A stretch of DNA of 64,000 nucleotides. Source: Agapanthus africanus. Taxonomy: Eukaryota; Streptophyta; Magnoliopsida; Asparagales; Amaryllidaceae. Below are positions 1 to 9,870 of the stretch, piece after piece. The notes under the pieces are model-generated. The model was not told the DNA's origin and made no database searches. It saw only the letters and a list, made by a program, of their open reading frames with translations. The stretch is taken from positions 27,110,079 through 27,174,078 of the forward strand of contig JASDDO010000026.1 in the NCBI GenBank assembly GCA_030015575.1, given 5' to 3'. The position numbers and the translations under genes were made by a program. How positions within the stretch are numbered: position 1 is the stretch's first letter; every line of letters begins with the position of its first letter.

Positions 1-317
1 ATGATCAATGTTTGGAAGAAAGGTAGGAATGAAAACTAAAGGCGATATTTTATTGAGGGATAATTTGATTTCTAACATTTTTTCATGACCATTAAGATAG
101 GGCTCATAGCAACTGAAAAGCTGGTATAGTTGAAAACTCTTATTTTCAAGTTCTTTCTTTTATAGTTCTTATCTTTATATAACTTTCACCATCTCTCTTT
201 TATTATAAGATTTTGTGGGTGTAATCCGCTGAAAACCCTCAGGAGAAAACACTCCTCCTACTAGGGATATGCCACTGGCGCCGAGTAAGGAAGGCTGGGG
301 GCAACTCTCCTCCTGGA
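1..317 (+). other. Untranslated leader of the Tat-type element
   Basis: No coding signal is seen. The stretch is AT-rich up to about position 200. From 207 to 270 it carries a segment that also occurs, in reverse orientation, inside Athila-like element B at 55069-55130. That segment contains a short inverted repeat, AGGAG...CTCCT. It precedes the gag frame, which becomes open near 318. Confidence 0.5.
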
Positions 318-2189
318 TTGACTCCGCCGACTCCAACGGCGGAAATTGATGTTTTTGTTCTAATTGGAAACAGCTTTGAACCATTTAGGAAGGTTCGCAA
401 GAACTCTCCGACCACTGTGCAGAAAAGATCTCCTCCACCTATGGAGAACGCTACAAAGGTGAAGCCAGAACAGCCCCCTCAACGGCTGTCCTCTAAAATC
501 TACAAGGTCCGGCGTCAAGTCCAAGACTCGGTAATTGATCAAGATTATTCTCGCCGACAGAAAAAGGTGAAAGTTCAGCGGGAAGAGAACCGTCTTGTCA
601 AGCCATAAAAGGCGACAGCTACAGGGGTGCTCACTGCAACGGCCCCCTCAACTTCGTCCGTTCACAAGAAAAGAAGGCCGGAGAAAATCCCTGAGTCTGC
701 GATGAATCGCAAGACCACTGAACCTAAACGCCCCAAGTCTGGGGGCATGGTGGTGCACACTGTCTATATGGCTTCCGGAAAAGAAGAAAGCCGCACTTCG
801 ACGGGCCACCGACCGCTCACCCGGTCAATAACAAAGGATTAGGAACAACAGCAGCAGAAGCTTCAAGAGATACTGACTGCAATGGTCGCACTTACCGGGC
901 CAAAAGAAAGCCCGAAGGCGTCATCGGAACAACGTCATGAACACGAGACTGATGTTGAATTCCTTCGGAGAATGCTCGAAAAGAAGGACAAGGAGGCTGC
1001 GGAATGAGCGGCCAATATAAAGAAAATGGCCTTTCTATTTCAGGATATGGTGGGCATGATGATCCAGCCGGACCCTCCAGCCGAAGATCCTCCAGTAATA
1101 ATTGAAGATGATAGAGGAGAGACATCGAATCCTCCTCCGGCTCTTTCAGCAGCCAAGGAGGAAACCATCTCAAAAGCCATGATCGATGATTACATCGCTC
1201 AGCAGATACGAGTTCATCAGGCGAATGAAGCGGCTGGACAAATTGTTAAAACTGGACGATCCTATCCGGGTTGGTACGACCAAATAAAGTACCCGCCGGG
1301 ATACACGATCCCCAAATTCCACGTATATAAGGGGACAGGAAATACGCATCAGCACGTCGCTCAATTCAGAGCCTTATGCGGCAACACTGGAGGTGACGAT
1401 AAGCTACTGCTCCGCCAGTTTGTTGGCAGTTTGTCGGAGACAGCATTCGAGTGGTATTCCAAACTCCCAAATGACTCTGTCAAGACATTCGCAGAGATGG
1501 AGTTGCTATTCACCCAGCGTTTTGCAAGCGCTACCGAACGCACCCCAATCACGGCATTGATCAATGCCAGGGTGAAGCCTGGAGAAACTTGGGTCCAGTA
1601 TGCGATACGGTGGCGTAATCTATGGTCAAAGTGCGAGCAGCGCATCGAAGAAGCTCCTGCCGTGGGCATGTTCGTGGGTACTCTCGACCCTCAAGCGACC
1701 ATCTCCCAATTCATGATGTTCTTCAAGCCGACCACCTTCTAGGCCTTGATTGACAAGCTGGCCCAAATGGACCAGATGGGCCATAGGCCTTCCTCTTCAA
1801 AGACAGAGCCTTGGAATGAAAAGGGCAAAGGGAAAGCAACTTTCGTTGCCAATACTCAACAACAGCCGAGCAACTTAAAGCCGGTTATTCGCCAAGACAA
1901 CTTGCGTCCACGCCCATCCCTCGAGGAGAGACTGAAACGACCTTACTCATTTCCCCGGGATGAAACAAAGAGGTTGTTCGAATTAGCAGTGCGCAACAGG
2001 CTTATCACTCTACCGGAGACGAAACACCAGCTACAACTGAATGATGTCAACAATTCTAATTATTGCCCTTACCACCAAGTATTGGGCCATCCGATCGAAA
2101 ACTGCTACGTCTTCAAAAACTGGGTTGAAGACCAACACCAACAGGGCAAGTTCGCGCTGTCCGAAAACTGGAAGGTGAGCCCGCCATAA
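318..2189 (+). pseudogene. gag: Tat-type gag, one frame with four internal stops
   Basis: One plus-strand frame runs from 318 to 2189 (about 620 codons) without a frameshift. It is interrupted only by stops at 606-608 (TAA), 840-842 (TAG), 1005-1007 (TGA) and 1741-1743 (TAG). The basic, proline-rich N-terminal part is followed by a Retrotrans_gag core at about 1230-1740, including the segments AFEWYSKLPNDSVKTFAEME and YAIRWRNLW. Near 2065-2140 lies a Cys/His motif (YCPYHQVLGHPIENC) of the kind seen at the C-terminus of Tat-group gag. Gag packages element RNA in virus-like particles. Each stop can be explained by one C-to-T change from CAA, CAG or CGA. The start at 318 is only the first ATG of the open stretch; the true start may differ. 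Confidence 0.8.
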
Positions 2190-2650
2190 CCACACGCTCC
2201 GAGAAAGATGGATATGCCGGGGGAATCATGCTCATTCATAGGGAAATCCCCATTGACCGAAAAGTCCGTAAGCTAGAAATTCGCCTCAAATACGGCAACG
2301 GTGGACCACTACGTCCTAAAACTGGCTAATGACCGAAAGGTCGTTAAACTACTCCCAACCCGCGGCATCTTTAGGCTGACGTAGTAAAAAAACGGTACGT
2401 CCACAAGCGAGATGGGCACGGATGAAAACCCGAAAGGACGCCGTGAGTAAAAACAGCAGGACTACCAGCGATGTTTGTGAAAACCCGAAAGGGCGCAGAC
2501 TCGTAAAAATAAATAAAATAATAAAAAAAACGGTATGTCCATAAGCAAAATGGGCACGGATGAAAACCCGAGAGGGCTCCGTGAGTAAAAATAGCAGGGC
2601 TACCGGCGAGTGTTTGTGAAAACCCGAAAGAGCGCAATCTCGTTAAAGGA
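2190..2650 (+). repeat. Two tandem copies of a ~139-bp unit
   Basis: After gag the sequence becomes non-coding. Two copies of a unit begin near 2385 and 2523. Each contains CGGTAYGTCCA, GATGAAAACCCGA, GTGAGTAAAAA and TTTGTGAAAACCCGA in the same order, ended by an A-rich run. Within the unit the GAAAACCCGA(A/G) motif occurs twice, so the unit itself is a dimer. Open frames here are by-products of the repeat. Confidence 0.75.
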
Positions 2651-3270
2651 CACTTGCAAGGTCCTCTCGACCTTGTGAGGATAACCCACCCGCGTGAGAT
2701 CCTTACGACTCACAAGGGAGCAATACACTTAGGAATCCTCACGATTCCTAAGGAGAAATTACACTTGCGAGATCCTCACGACTCGTATTGAGAATTCTCT
2801 TATGGGACCCTCACGGCTCATAAGATTTGAAAGTCTTAAGTTACAGAGACCTGAACCTGTTCTTAAGCAACCCCCCACAACCTGTGACATTGCCCTACAA
2901 GCGGCTCATACTGACCCTTGTATACAATCCACGGGCGCGAATAAACATTTCCCTAACCGAGTCCCATCCGTGACTGGGGATATGCTCTCACGGTGAACAA
3001 CCCTTGTGAGTCCTCTCGACTTATAAGGAGAAAACTCTCTTGTAAGATCCTTACGACTTACAGGGGAACACGCACTTAGGAATCCCCACGATTCCCAAGA
3101 AGAAAACACACCTACGAGATCCTCACGACTTGTAGGGAGAAATACCTTTGTGAGACCCTTACGGCTCATGAAGTCAAAAGCCTTAGTCGACAGGATCCTA
3201 ACCATGTTCGCTAAGCCACCTTTGTTCGATATTGACAGAGGCAAATGATGGTTCGCTCCTGGCAATATCC
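2651..3270 (+). repeat. Hairpin array, blocks 1 and 2
   Basis: Two blocks (about 2651-2990 and 2995-3270) each hold five short inverted repeats in the same order. The loops are close to CCTCACG or CCTTACG and the arms differ. Examples are CTTAGGAAT/ATTCCTAAG at 2730-2755 and CTTGTAAGAT/ACTTACAGG near 3034-3060. Each block ends with a conserved tail around GAAAGTCTTA(A/G) and a run reading CCTAAC or CCTGAACC. Two more blocks lie at 5540-6060. The first block also contains the motif GTATACAATCC, which recurs at 3628 and in the LTR near 9684. Confidence 0.8.
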
Positions 3271-3600
3271 CAGTTGTAGCAGTGCTGATGCCGAAATCGG
3301 TGTCTAATCCCAAGCTTGCGGCAAAAAGCTTGTGGGCCACACATGCATACGAAATAGCCGAAATGATGGGGCAACTTGCGACAAAATCAGCAAGTAAAAA
3401 TGTATGCATGAAAAATAGCCGAAATGATTGGGCAACTCGCAATAAAAAGCAGCGAGTAAAAAATAAAATAAATAGCCGAAATGATTAGGCACCGCGAGAA
3501 ATAGCCGAAATGATGGGGCAATCGCGACCTTCGCAGTATAAAAGCTGAAATGATAGAGCATCGCGGAAAGAAATAAAATAAAAATAAAAATGAAATTTAT
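3271..3600 (+). repeat. Short tandem repeats around AATAGCCGAAATGAT
   Basis: The motif AATAGCCGAAATGAT(G/T) with GGGCAA or AGGCA after it occurs four to five times between 3350 and 3530, with a degenerate copy at 3541. Spacers of varying length are rich in CGCGA and AAATAAAA. No coding signal is seen. Confidence 0.7.
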
Positions 3601-3880
3601 GCCCTACAGGTGATATCACTGCAGTCCCTGTATACAATCCAGGGACGCAAACAAAGAAGGAATCACACTCCTCCTCCCCAGGTTTCATCAGAAAAAGAAG
3701 CCAAATCTCGATGGTTCACAGACAACCTAGAGATCATCTCAACAGTCGTCTCATTACAACAGACACACCACCAAGCAAAGCGGAACCGCGGAAACTCCCA
3801 GTTCCATGACTCGGCAGTGTACGGACGACCGAAAGTCAAATTCCAACTCCGTGAAATGCGGATATAATCAGCAAAATTCC
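3601..3880. other. Non-coding spacer in the Tat element
   Basis: It holds a second copy of the GTATACAATCCA motif (3628-3640) and no repeat or coding sequence that I recognise. Confidence 0.4.
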
Positions 3881-4920
3881 TAGTCACGTGGAACGCGGAT
3901 AACGTCACTCTTTGACCCCATGGAAAACGTCCAGAGCGGAGCCTGGTCCTCGCCGAACACGGCAGTGAACCCGTGGGAAGCGTCCAGAGCAAAATTCCTG
4001 GTCACGTGGAACGCGGATAACGTCACTCTTTGACCCCGTGGAAAACGTCCAGAGCGGATCCTGGTCCTCGCAGAGCACGGCAGTGAACCCGTGTGAAGCA
4101 TCCAGAGCGGAGCCTGGTCCTTGCCGAACACGACAGTGAACCCATGGGAAGCATCCAGAGAAAAATTCCTGGTCACGTGGGACGCGGATAACGTCACTCT
4201 TTGACCCCGTGAAAAACGTCCAGAGTGGATCCTGGTCCTCTCAGAGCACGGCAGTGAACCCGTGTAAAGCATCCAGAGCGGAGCCTGGTCCTCGCAGAGC
4301 ACGGCAGTGAACCCGTGTGAAGCATCCAGAGCGGAGCCTGGTCCTCGTCGAACACGGCAGTGAACCCGTGGGAAGCATCCAGAGCAAAATTCCTGGTCAT
4401 GTGGAACGCGGATAACGTCACTCTTTGACCCCGTGGAAAACGTCCAAAGCGGATCCTGGTCCTCGCAGAGCACGGTAGTGAACTTGTGTAAAGCATCCAG
4501 AGCGGAGCCTGGTCCTCGCCAAACACGGCAGTGAACCCGTGGAAAGCATCCAGAGCAAAATTCCTGGCCACGTGGAACGCGGATAACGTCACTCTTTGAC
4601 CCCGTGTAAAACGTCCAGAGCGGAGCCTGGTCCTCGCCGAACACGGCAGTGAACCCGTGGGAAGCATCCAGAGAAAAATTCCTGGTCACGTGGAACACGG
4701 ATAACGTCAATCTTTGACCCCGTGTAAAACGCCCAGAGCAGAGCCTGGTCCTCGCCGAACACGGCAGTGAACCTGTGGGAAGCATCCAGAGAAAAATTCC
4801 TGGTCACGTGGAACGCGGATAACGTCACTCTTTGACCCCGTGGAAAACGCCCAGAGCAGAGCCTGGTCCTCGCAGAGCACGGCAGTGAACCCGTGTGAAG
4901 CATCCAGAGCAAATATCGGA
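3881..4920 (+). repeat. Tandem array built from two alternating modules
   Basis: About 1 kb is made of one module with AAATTCCTGGTCACGTGGAA and ACGTCACTCTTTGACCCCGT, and a second with GAGCGGAGCCTGGTCCTCGC and CACGGCAGTGAACCCGTG. The modules recur many times in varying order, separated by GAAGCATCCAGAG or AACGTCCAGAG joints. The mix suggests repeated unequal recombination. The long minus-strand open frames across it exist only because the unit has few stops. Confidence 0.85.
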
Positions 4921-5516
4921 CTATGGAGTCCTTAAAATCCATGGACTATGATGTCCTTAACCTCGACCGTAATGTCTTAAAACTAACGATCAACCATGAT
5001 GATTCTAGACTAATTTTACCTTGGTTCAAGGGTACATCTCTTCACTCCTTTGATATTTGTCGTTGTAATTCCTCAACGTCTTCAAAGAGGTGACGGGTCC
5101 CAATAACCACACATTTCGTGGACTGTGGAGTCCTTAAATCCACAGACTATGATGTCCTTAACCTTGACCATAATGTCTTAAAACTAACATTGGACTGTGG
5201 AGTCCTTAAATCCACGGACTATGATGTCCTTAACCTTGACCATAATGTCTTAAAACTAACATTGGACTGTGGAGTCCTTAAATCCACGGACTATGATGTC
5301 CTTAACCTTGACCGTGATGTCTTAAAACTAACATTGGACTGTGGAGTCCTTAAATCCACGGACTATGATGTCCTTAACCTTGACCGTGATGTCTTAAAAC
5401 TAACATTGGACTGTGGAGTCCTTAAACCTACGAACTATGATGTCCTTAACCTCGACCGCGATGTCTTTAAACTACGGTACCCCGGAAAACATCCAAAGCA
5501 ACCCCTGACCCCGTGA
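4921..5516 (+). repeat. 72-bp tandem repeat, related to part of the LTR
   Basis: From 5118 the unit beginning GGACTGTGGAGTCCTTAAAT and holding GACTATGATGTCCTTAACCT repeats about five times with a 72-bp period. Because 72 is divisible by 3, one frame stays open, but this is not evidence for a protein. The stretch 5019-5110, which starts near TTGGTTCAAGGGTACAT, parallels 8790-8890 of the LTR and is followed in both places by the same kind of repeat. A piece of LTR-type sequence therefore lies inside the internal region. Confidence 0.8.
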
Positions 5517-6130
5517 AATACGGATAAAGGGCAACCGCACCCTGCACTTGCGGGTCCTCATGACCCGTAGGAAAGAAAATTCTCTTGTGAGATCCTTATG
5601 ACTCTCAAGAGAAAACACACACTTAGGAGTCCTCACAACTCCTAGGGAGAAAATACACCTACGGGATCCTCTCGACTCGTAGGGAGAAAAATCTTTATGA
5701 GACCCTCACGGCTCATAAAGTTGAAAAGTCTTAGGTGGCAGATCCTAACCCTGTCTCCTAAGCCATCACTGCCCTACAAAGAGGTCAAGATGGACTATCT
5801 ACGGGCCACACTCCCCGAAGTCAAACACCGACAAGGAGGGAAACAATCACTTATGAGTCCTCTCAGCTTGTAAGGAAGAAAATTCTCTTGTGAGATCCTT
5901 ACGACTCTCAAGGGAAAACACACATAGGAGTCCTCACGACCCCTAAGGAGAAAATATACCTGCGGGATCCTCTCGACCTGTAGGGAGAAAAAACCTTCTT
6001 GAGACCCTTACGACTCATGAAGATGAAAAAAAAGTCTTAGGTTACAAGAACCCTAAACTTGTCTCCTAAGCCATCAATTCTATTGCCATGCGTAACTCTG
6101 CACTACTTCACCCACGTACATACTTACGTG
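5517..6130 (+). repeat. Hairpin array, blocks 3 and 4
   Basis: These are the third and fourth copies of the five-hairpin block (about 5540-5830 and 5848-6110). Arms at matching positions differ from blocks 1 and 2 yet still pair. For example, hairpin 3 is CTTAGGAGT/ACTCCTAGG at 5616-5642, where block 1 has CTTAGGAAT/ATTCCTAAG. Hairpin 5 reads CTTTATGAG/CTCATAAAG at 5691-5719. The region ends at the polypurine tract. Confidence 0.8.
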
Positions 6131-6151
6131 GGCAAAGTAGTGGGGGGCATT
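6131..6151 (+). promoter_or_regulatory. Polypurine tract before the Tat-type 3' LTR
   Basis: The purine-rich run GGCAAAGTAGTGGGGGGC sits directly upstream of the LTR start TGTTCCCGCC at 6152. It would prime plus-strand DNA synthesis. Confidence 0.75.
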
Positions 6152-6419
6152 TGTTCCCGCCAAAAAGTTCTGCGCAAAGAGCCTAAGGTATCAAATGGCA
6201 GCGATACGCTCAAGAAAATGCGAACCAGTATCTTCCGGACTGTTTTTTTTACAAACTCCCGAATGAGAAACAGCTAAATTCTGAAGATATTGGAAGCATC
6301 TCGAAAAACTCTTCAATTTGATATATTATGGGCTTCATAATTCATCCGAGATCAAAAGTTATGAGCAAATATGCTATGCACTGTTCCCTGATTAAAAAAA
6401 ATCAGGAATTGCCTCAATG

Positions 6420-6765
6420 AGATATCATGTGCTCACACGTGATCAATGGTCACATGTTGACACGTGATAGTTAAAACATGAATAAAAATAAACGGCTGAA
6501 GAAGGACCCAATTGGGGGTCACGTGCTCACACGTGACCAATGGTCACGTGTTGACACGTGATAGTTAAAAAAGAAATAAAAACAAATGACTGAAGGAAAT
6601 ACCTCAATGAGGTATCACATGCTCACACGTGACCAATGGTCACGTGTTGACACGTGATGATTAAAACTGAAGCATAAATAAACGCTGAGAAAATGACTCA
6701 ATTGGGGGTCACGTGCTCACACGTGACCAAGGGTCACGTGTCAGCACGTGACTGGCTTCGAAAGC
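6420..6765 (+). repeat. CACGTG-rich tandem repeat in the LTR
   Basis: Four units of roughly 80-120 bp each carry paired motifs such as TCACGTGCTCACACGTGACC and GGTCACGTGTTGACACGTGA. By eye there are about 13 CACGTG hexamers. CACGTG is the core of the plant G-box bound by bZIP and bHLH factors. Some units have CACATG in place of CACGTG. Confidence 0.8.
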
Positions 6766-7102
6766 CTTACAGTTTAATAGAATTAAAATTCTAAATTTCT
6801 CTAAATCTTCCCAAATAGAATAAAAATTCTAAATTTCTCTAAATCTTTCCAAATGGAAAAGGATTATGGGGACCGTTGGATTAAAAATCCAAGGGGGATT
6901 AAAAATCACCAATTTATGGAAAGATTTTAGACAAGGAAATATTTCCCTAAAAATCTCAGCAGAAATAATAAACATAATATCTTTGGATTTAAAATCCAAC
7001 GGTGAATAAAATTCACTGTGTAATCTAAAGGATCATATTAATTATGAAAACAAACAAAATCTTTCAATGAAAGATTTGTTAAACAAATTGATTCTTTTCT
7101 TT

Positions 7103-7118
7103 CTCCTATAAATAGGAG
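7103..7118 (+). promoter_or_regulatory. Probable TATA box of the Tat-type LTR
   Basis: CTCCTATAAATAGGAG contains TATAAATA and is itself a palindrome with 7-bp arms. It precedes a purine-rich leader-like stretch with many GAGA runs. Transcription would be expected to start some 25-35 bp downstream, which cannot be shown here. Confidence 0.55.
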
Positions 7119-7149
7119 TCAAGAAGAGAAGAGAGGGGATCTACTTTTT

Positions 7150-7800
7150 TTGAGGAGAGAAAAAAAGAGAGGAGAATTTAATTCTCAAGAGAGGAGAATT
7201 TAATTCTCGAGAGAGAAAAGAAAATTTCTTCAGAAGAGAAAAGAAAACCCTAGGTGAGAAAAGAAAGGGGATCAAAACTTCAAAAAAGAGAATTTAATTC
7301 TCAAATCTAAGAGTTTAACTCTTCTGCACAAAAGAACTTAGTTCTTCCTCTGGTTGAAGATCTGCAAAGAGCACATCTCCCCATAAGTTGAGAATTTAAT
7401 TCTCATCGGGTTAAGATCCTGCCATGCAGATCCAAAACTTAGAGGGAGGATTGAGTTTAGAGAATTTAATTCTCCCAATTTACAGGAATTTAATTCCTTC
7501 AAGATAAAGTTAGGGTTTAACCCTATATGAGAATTTAATTCTCCCAAAATTACAGGAATTTAATTCCTTCAAGATGGACAGAACTAGGGTTTAACCCTAA
7601 TTGAGAATTTAATTCTCTCAAATTCACAGTTTTACCCAATGCAAGAATTTAATTCTTTTACATGTATGGGAATTTAATTCCTCTAAAAGAAATTAGGGTT
7701 TAACCCAACATAAGAATTTAATTCTTTCATAACAGGAATTTAATTCCTCCAAAATCATGATTAGGGTTTAACCCTACAGAGAATTTAATTCTTAAAATAA
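7150..7800 (+). repeat. Array of TTTAA-centred palindromes
   Basis: The stretch is built from palindromes with a common centre: GAGAATTTAATTCTC (for example 7172-7186 and 7194-7208), GGAATTTAATTCC and AGGGTTTAACCCT. They alternate with short spacers. The arms differ while complementarity and the TTTAA centre are kept. Confidence 0.85.
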
Positions 7801-7837
7801 AGAGACTTGAAAGATCTCCGTGCACATAAAGAACATT

Positions 7838-8215
7838 GGTCACGTGATGACACGTGACCCCAATCCGCAGTGATCAGAAAAGAAGGAATAAAACTAGGTC
7901 ACGTGTCCCCACGTGACCCCTAAAAAGATCCCCAAAAATAAAAAGGAAACAGCTTTGAGGCAATGCCTCACATGCTCCCATGTGACTCCCAAAACGCAGA
8001 AAGAAAAAGCAAAGGAAATGAAGGCTTTGGGCGCTCTCACGTGTTACCACGTGACCCCTTGGCAAACGCTTTAATAGTCAGCGCATAAATCCCCATCACG
8101 TGTCAACACGTGACGCTCAAATTAAAAATAATAAAAAGTGTTTATCACTTAATTGCAGAACGAGATAAAAGGGGATCTGGTCCCACCTTTGGGCGCCCTC
8201 ACGTGCTCCCACGTG
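7838..8215 (+). repeat. Second CACGTG cluster in the LTR
   Basis: Five paired CACGTG sites (for example GGTCACGTGATGACACGTGA near 7839 and TCACGTGTCAACACGTGACG near 8097) are spread over about 380 bp, with one decayed CACATG...CATGTG pair near 7969. Confidence 0.75.
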
Positions 8216-8224
8216 ACCCCTCTT

Positions 8225-8475
8225 TCTTTAGTGTTTAACACTAATTCGAGAACTTTGTACACAGTGTTTAACACTGGTGTTTTCTAGTGTGTAACACTAA
8301 TTTGACAACTTCATTTCCAGTGTTTAACACTGTTGTTTGCTAGTGTTTAACACTAATTTGGGGGATTATATTTCCAGTGTTTAACACTGATTATCTTTTA
8401 GTGTTTAACACTAATTTGAGAGTTTATCTCCAATGTTCAATACTGAGGTTCTCCAGTGTTTAACACTACTTTTAG
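8225..8475 (+). repeat. TAGTG/CAGTG-armed palindrome array
   Basis: Alternating TAGTGTTTAACACTA (first at 8229-8243) and CAGTGTTTAACACTG (first at 8262-8276) occur about eight times. The centre TTTAA is the same as in the 7150-7800 array, with new arms. Confidence 0.85.
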
Positions 8476-8789
8476 CCAAATTGGCTAATTTTCTATAGGC
8501 AAAGCCTCCCATTCAAAATTGAGTAAAAATCATAACTATAATGTCTACTGCTCAATCAAAGATAAAAATGTTCTCAGAGCCCTCAAACTCTGATTTAGCA
8601 TTGCTAAATAATGTGGGCTTGAACCCAGACAAATGTTTAATGGTCCAACAAAAGGCCAACACTTCAAATCCAATTGGACTTAGCCCAAGTTGGCCATAAG
8701 TTCTCAATTCAGATTTAACTGAGCCCATGTGCTCATAATTCTAATTAATTGATCTTAGTTCCAAATTGGACTACAGATCACTTAATCCA

Positions 8790-9440
8790 CTTTGGTTCGA
8801 GGGTACATATCTTCACTCCTCTGATATTTGTCGTTGTAATCTTTCAACGTCTTCAGAGAGGTGACGGGTCCCGACAACCATACATTTCATAGACTATGAC
8901 ATCTGTAAACTGGACTGTGGGGTCCTTAAGCCCATGGACTATGATGTCCTTAACCTTGACTGTGAGGTATTTAAACTCACGGACTATGATGTCCTTAACC
9001 TTGACTGTGAGGTCTTAAAACTCACGGACTATGATGTCTTTAACATTGACTGTGAGGTCTTAAAACTCACGGACTATGATGTCCTTAACCTTGACAGTGA
9101 GGTCTTAAAACTCACGGACTATGATGTCCTTAACCTTGACTGTGAGGTCTTAAAACTCACGGACTATGATGTCCTTAACCTTGACCGGGATGTCTTAAAA
9201 CTAACAACGGACTATGATGTCCTTAACCTTGACTGTGAGGTCTTAAAACTCACGGACTATGATGTATTTAACCTTGACCGGGATGTCTTAAAACTAACAA
9301 CGGACTATGATGTCCTTAACCTTGACTGTGAGGTCTTTAAACTCACGGACTATGATGTCCTTAACCTTAACTGTGATGTCTTTAAACTTACGGACTATGT
9401 TGTCCTTAACCTTGGACCACCATGTCCTTAAACTTGTCAT
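8790..9440 (+). repeat. 45-bp tandem repeat in the LTR
   Basis: After a unique-looking stretch that starts near TTTGGTTCGAGGGTACAT, a unit holding CACGGACTATGATGTCCTTA and ACCTTGACTGTGAGGTC repeats about ten times from 8930. The usual period is 45 bp, with some 48-bp or longer variants. The open frame across it reflects the period. The same type of repeat lies in the internal region at 5118-5480. Confidence 0.85.
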
Positions 9441-9479
9441 CGACCGCAATGTCCCTAAACTAAACAATTGAGTCCAAAT

Positions 9480-9870
9480 GCTCTCTTGTTGGATCTAAAC
9501 GATCCCGTTAAGTTGATCTTAGTCTGAAATGACGCTAACGTATCCTTAACAAACGTTTAAGTTGATCTTAGTCTCAAATGAGACTAACGTATCCTAAACC
9601 CAAACCCCCAAACCCAAATCTAAGAAAATACGGATTTGAACTAATCCACGTCCTACGGGCGACGACATAAATTAGTCTCCGTATACAATCCACGGGCAAC
9701 CAAAAACAAAACAAACACCCACGACACGAGGTGACCATCTGGAGAAGGAGAAAGTTGTTACCGCGATGCGGTAGCGTAATTAACTGCAGGGGCTTGCGCC
9801 TGCAGGGAAGAGCGTCCCCACAATCAAAAACCCCTCAAGCGAGGGGGAATCTGACGAAGTCTGCTAGATC
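9480..9870 (+). repeat. Hairpin-rich end of the LTR
   Basis: Visible inverted repeats are AGTCTCAAATGAGACT near 9570, TACCGCGATGCGGTA at 9759-9773, a CTGCAGG...CCTGCAG pair near 9782-9806, and CCCCTC/GAGGGG near 9830-9850. The solo LTR at 42640-45791 carries counterparts in reverse orientation. Confidence 0.75.

Noticed and set aside
3880-4942. Minus-strand frames of 117-301 residues
   Set aside because: They read through the two-module tandem array. Three frames overlap the same repeats with similar peptides, the sign of a repeat rather than a gene.
5118-5516. Open frame with a 24-residue repeat (VLKSTDYDVLNLD)
   Set aside because: The DNA is a 72-bp non-coding tandem repeat in a retrotransposon; a period divisible by three keeps a frame open without selection.
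2650-6060. CRISPR-like array
   Set aside because: The repeated hairpins have variable arms and no constant repeat with unique spacers, lie in a eukaryotic retroelement, and no cas gene is present.
8934-9431. Open frame with a 15-residue repeat (DYDVLNLDCEVLKLT)
   Set aside because: It lies inside an LTR, is caused by a 45-bp repeat, and the reverse-oriented solo LTR has no such frame.
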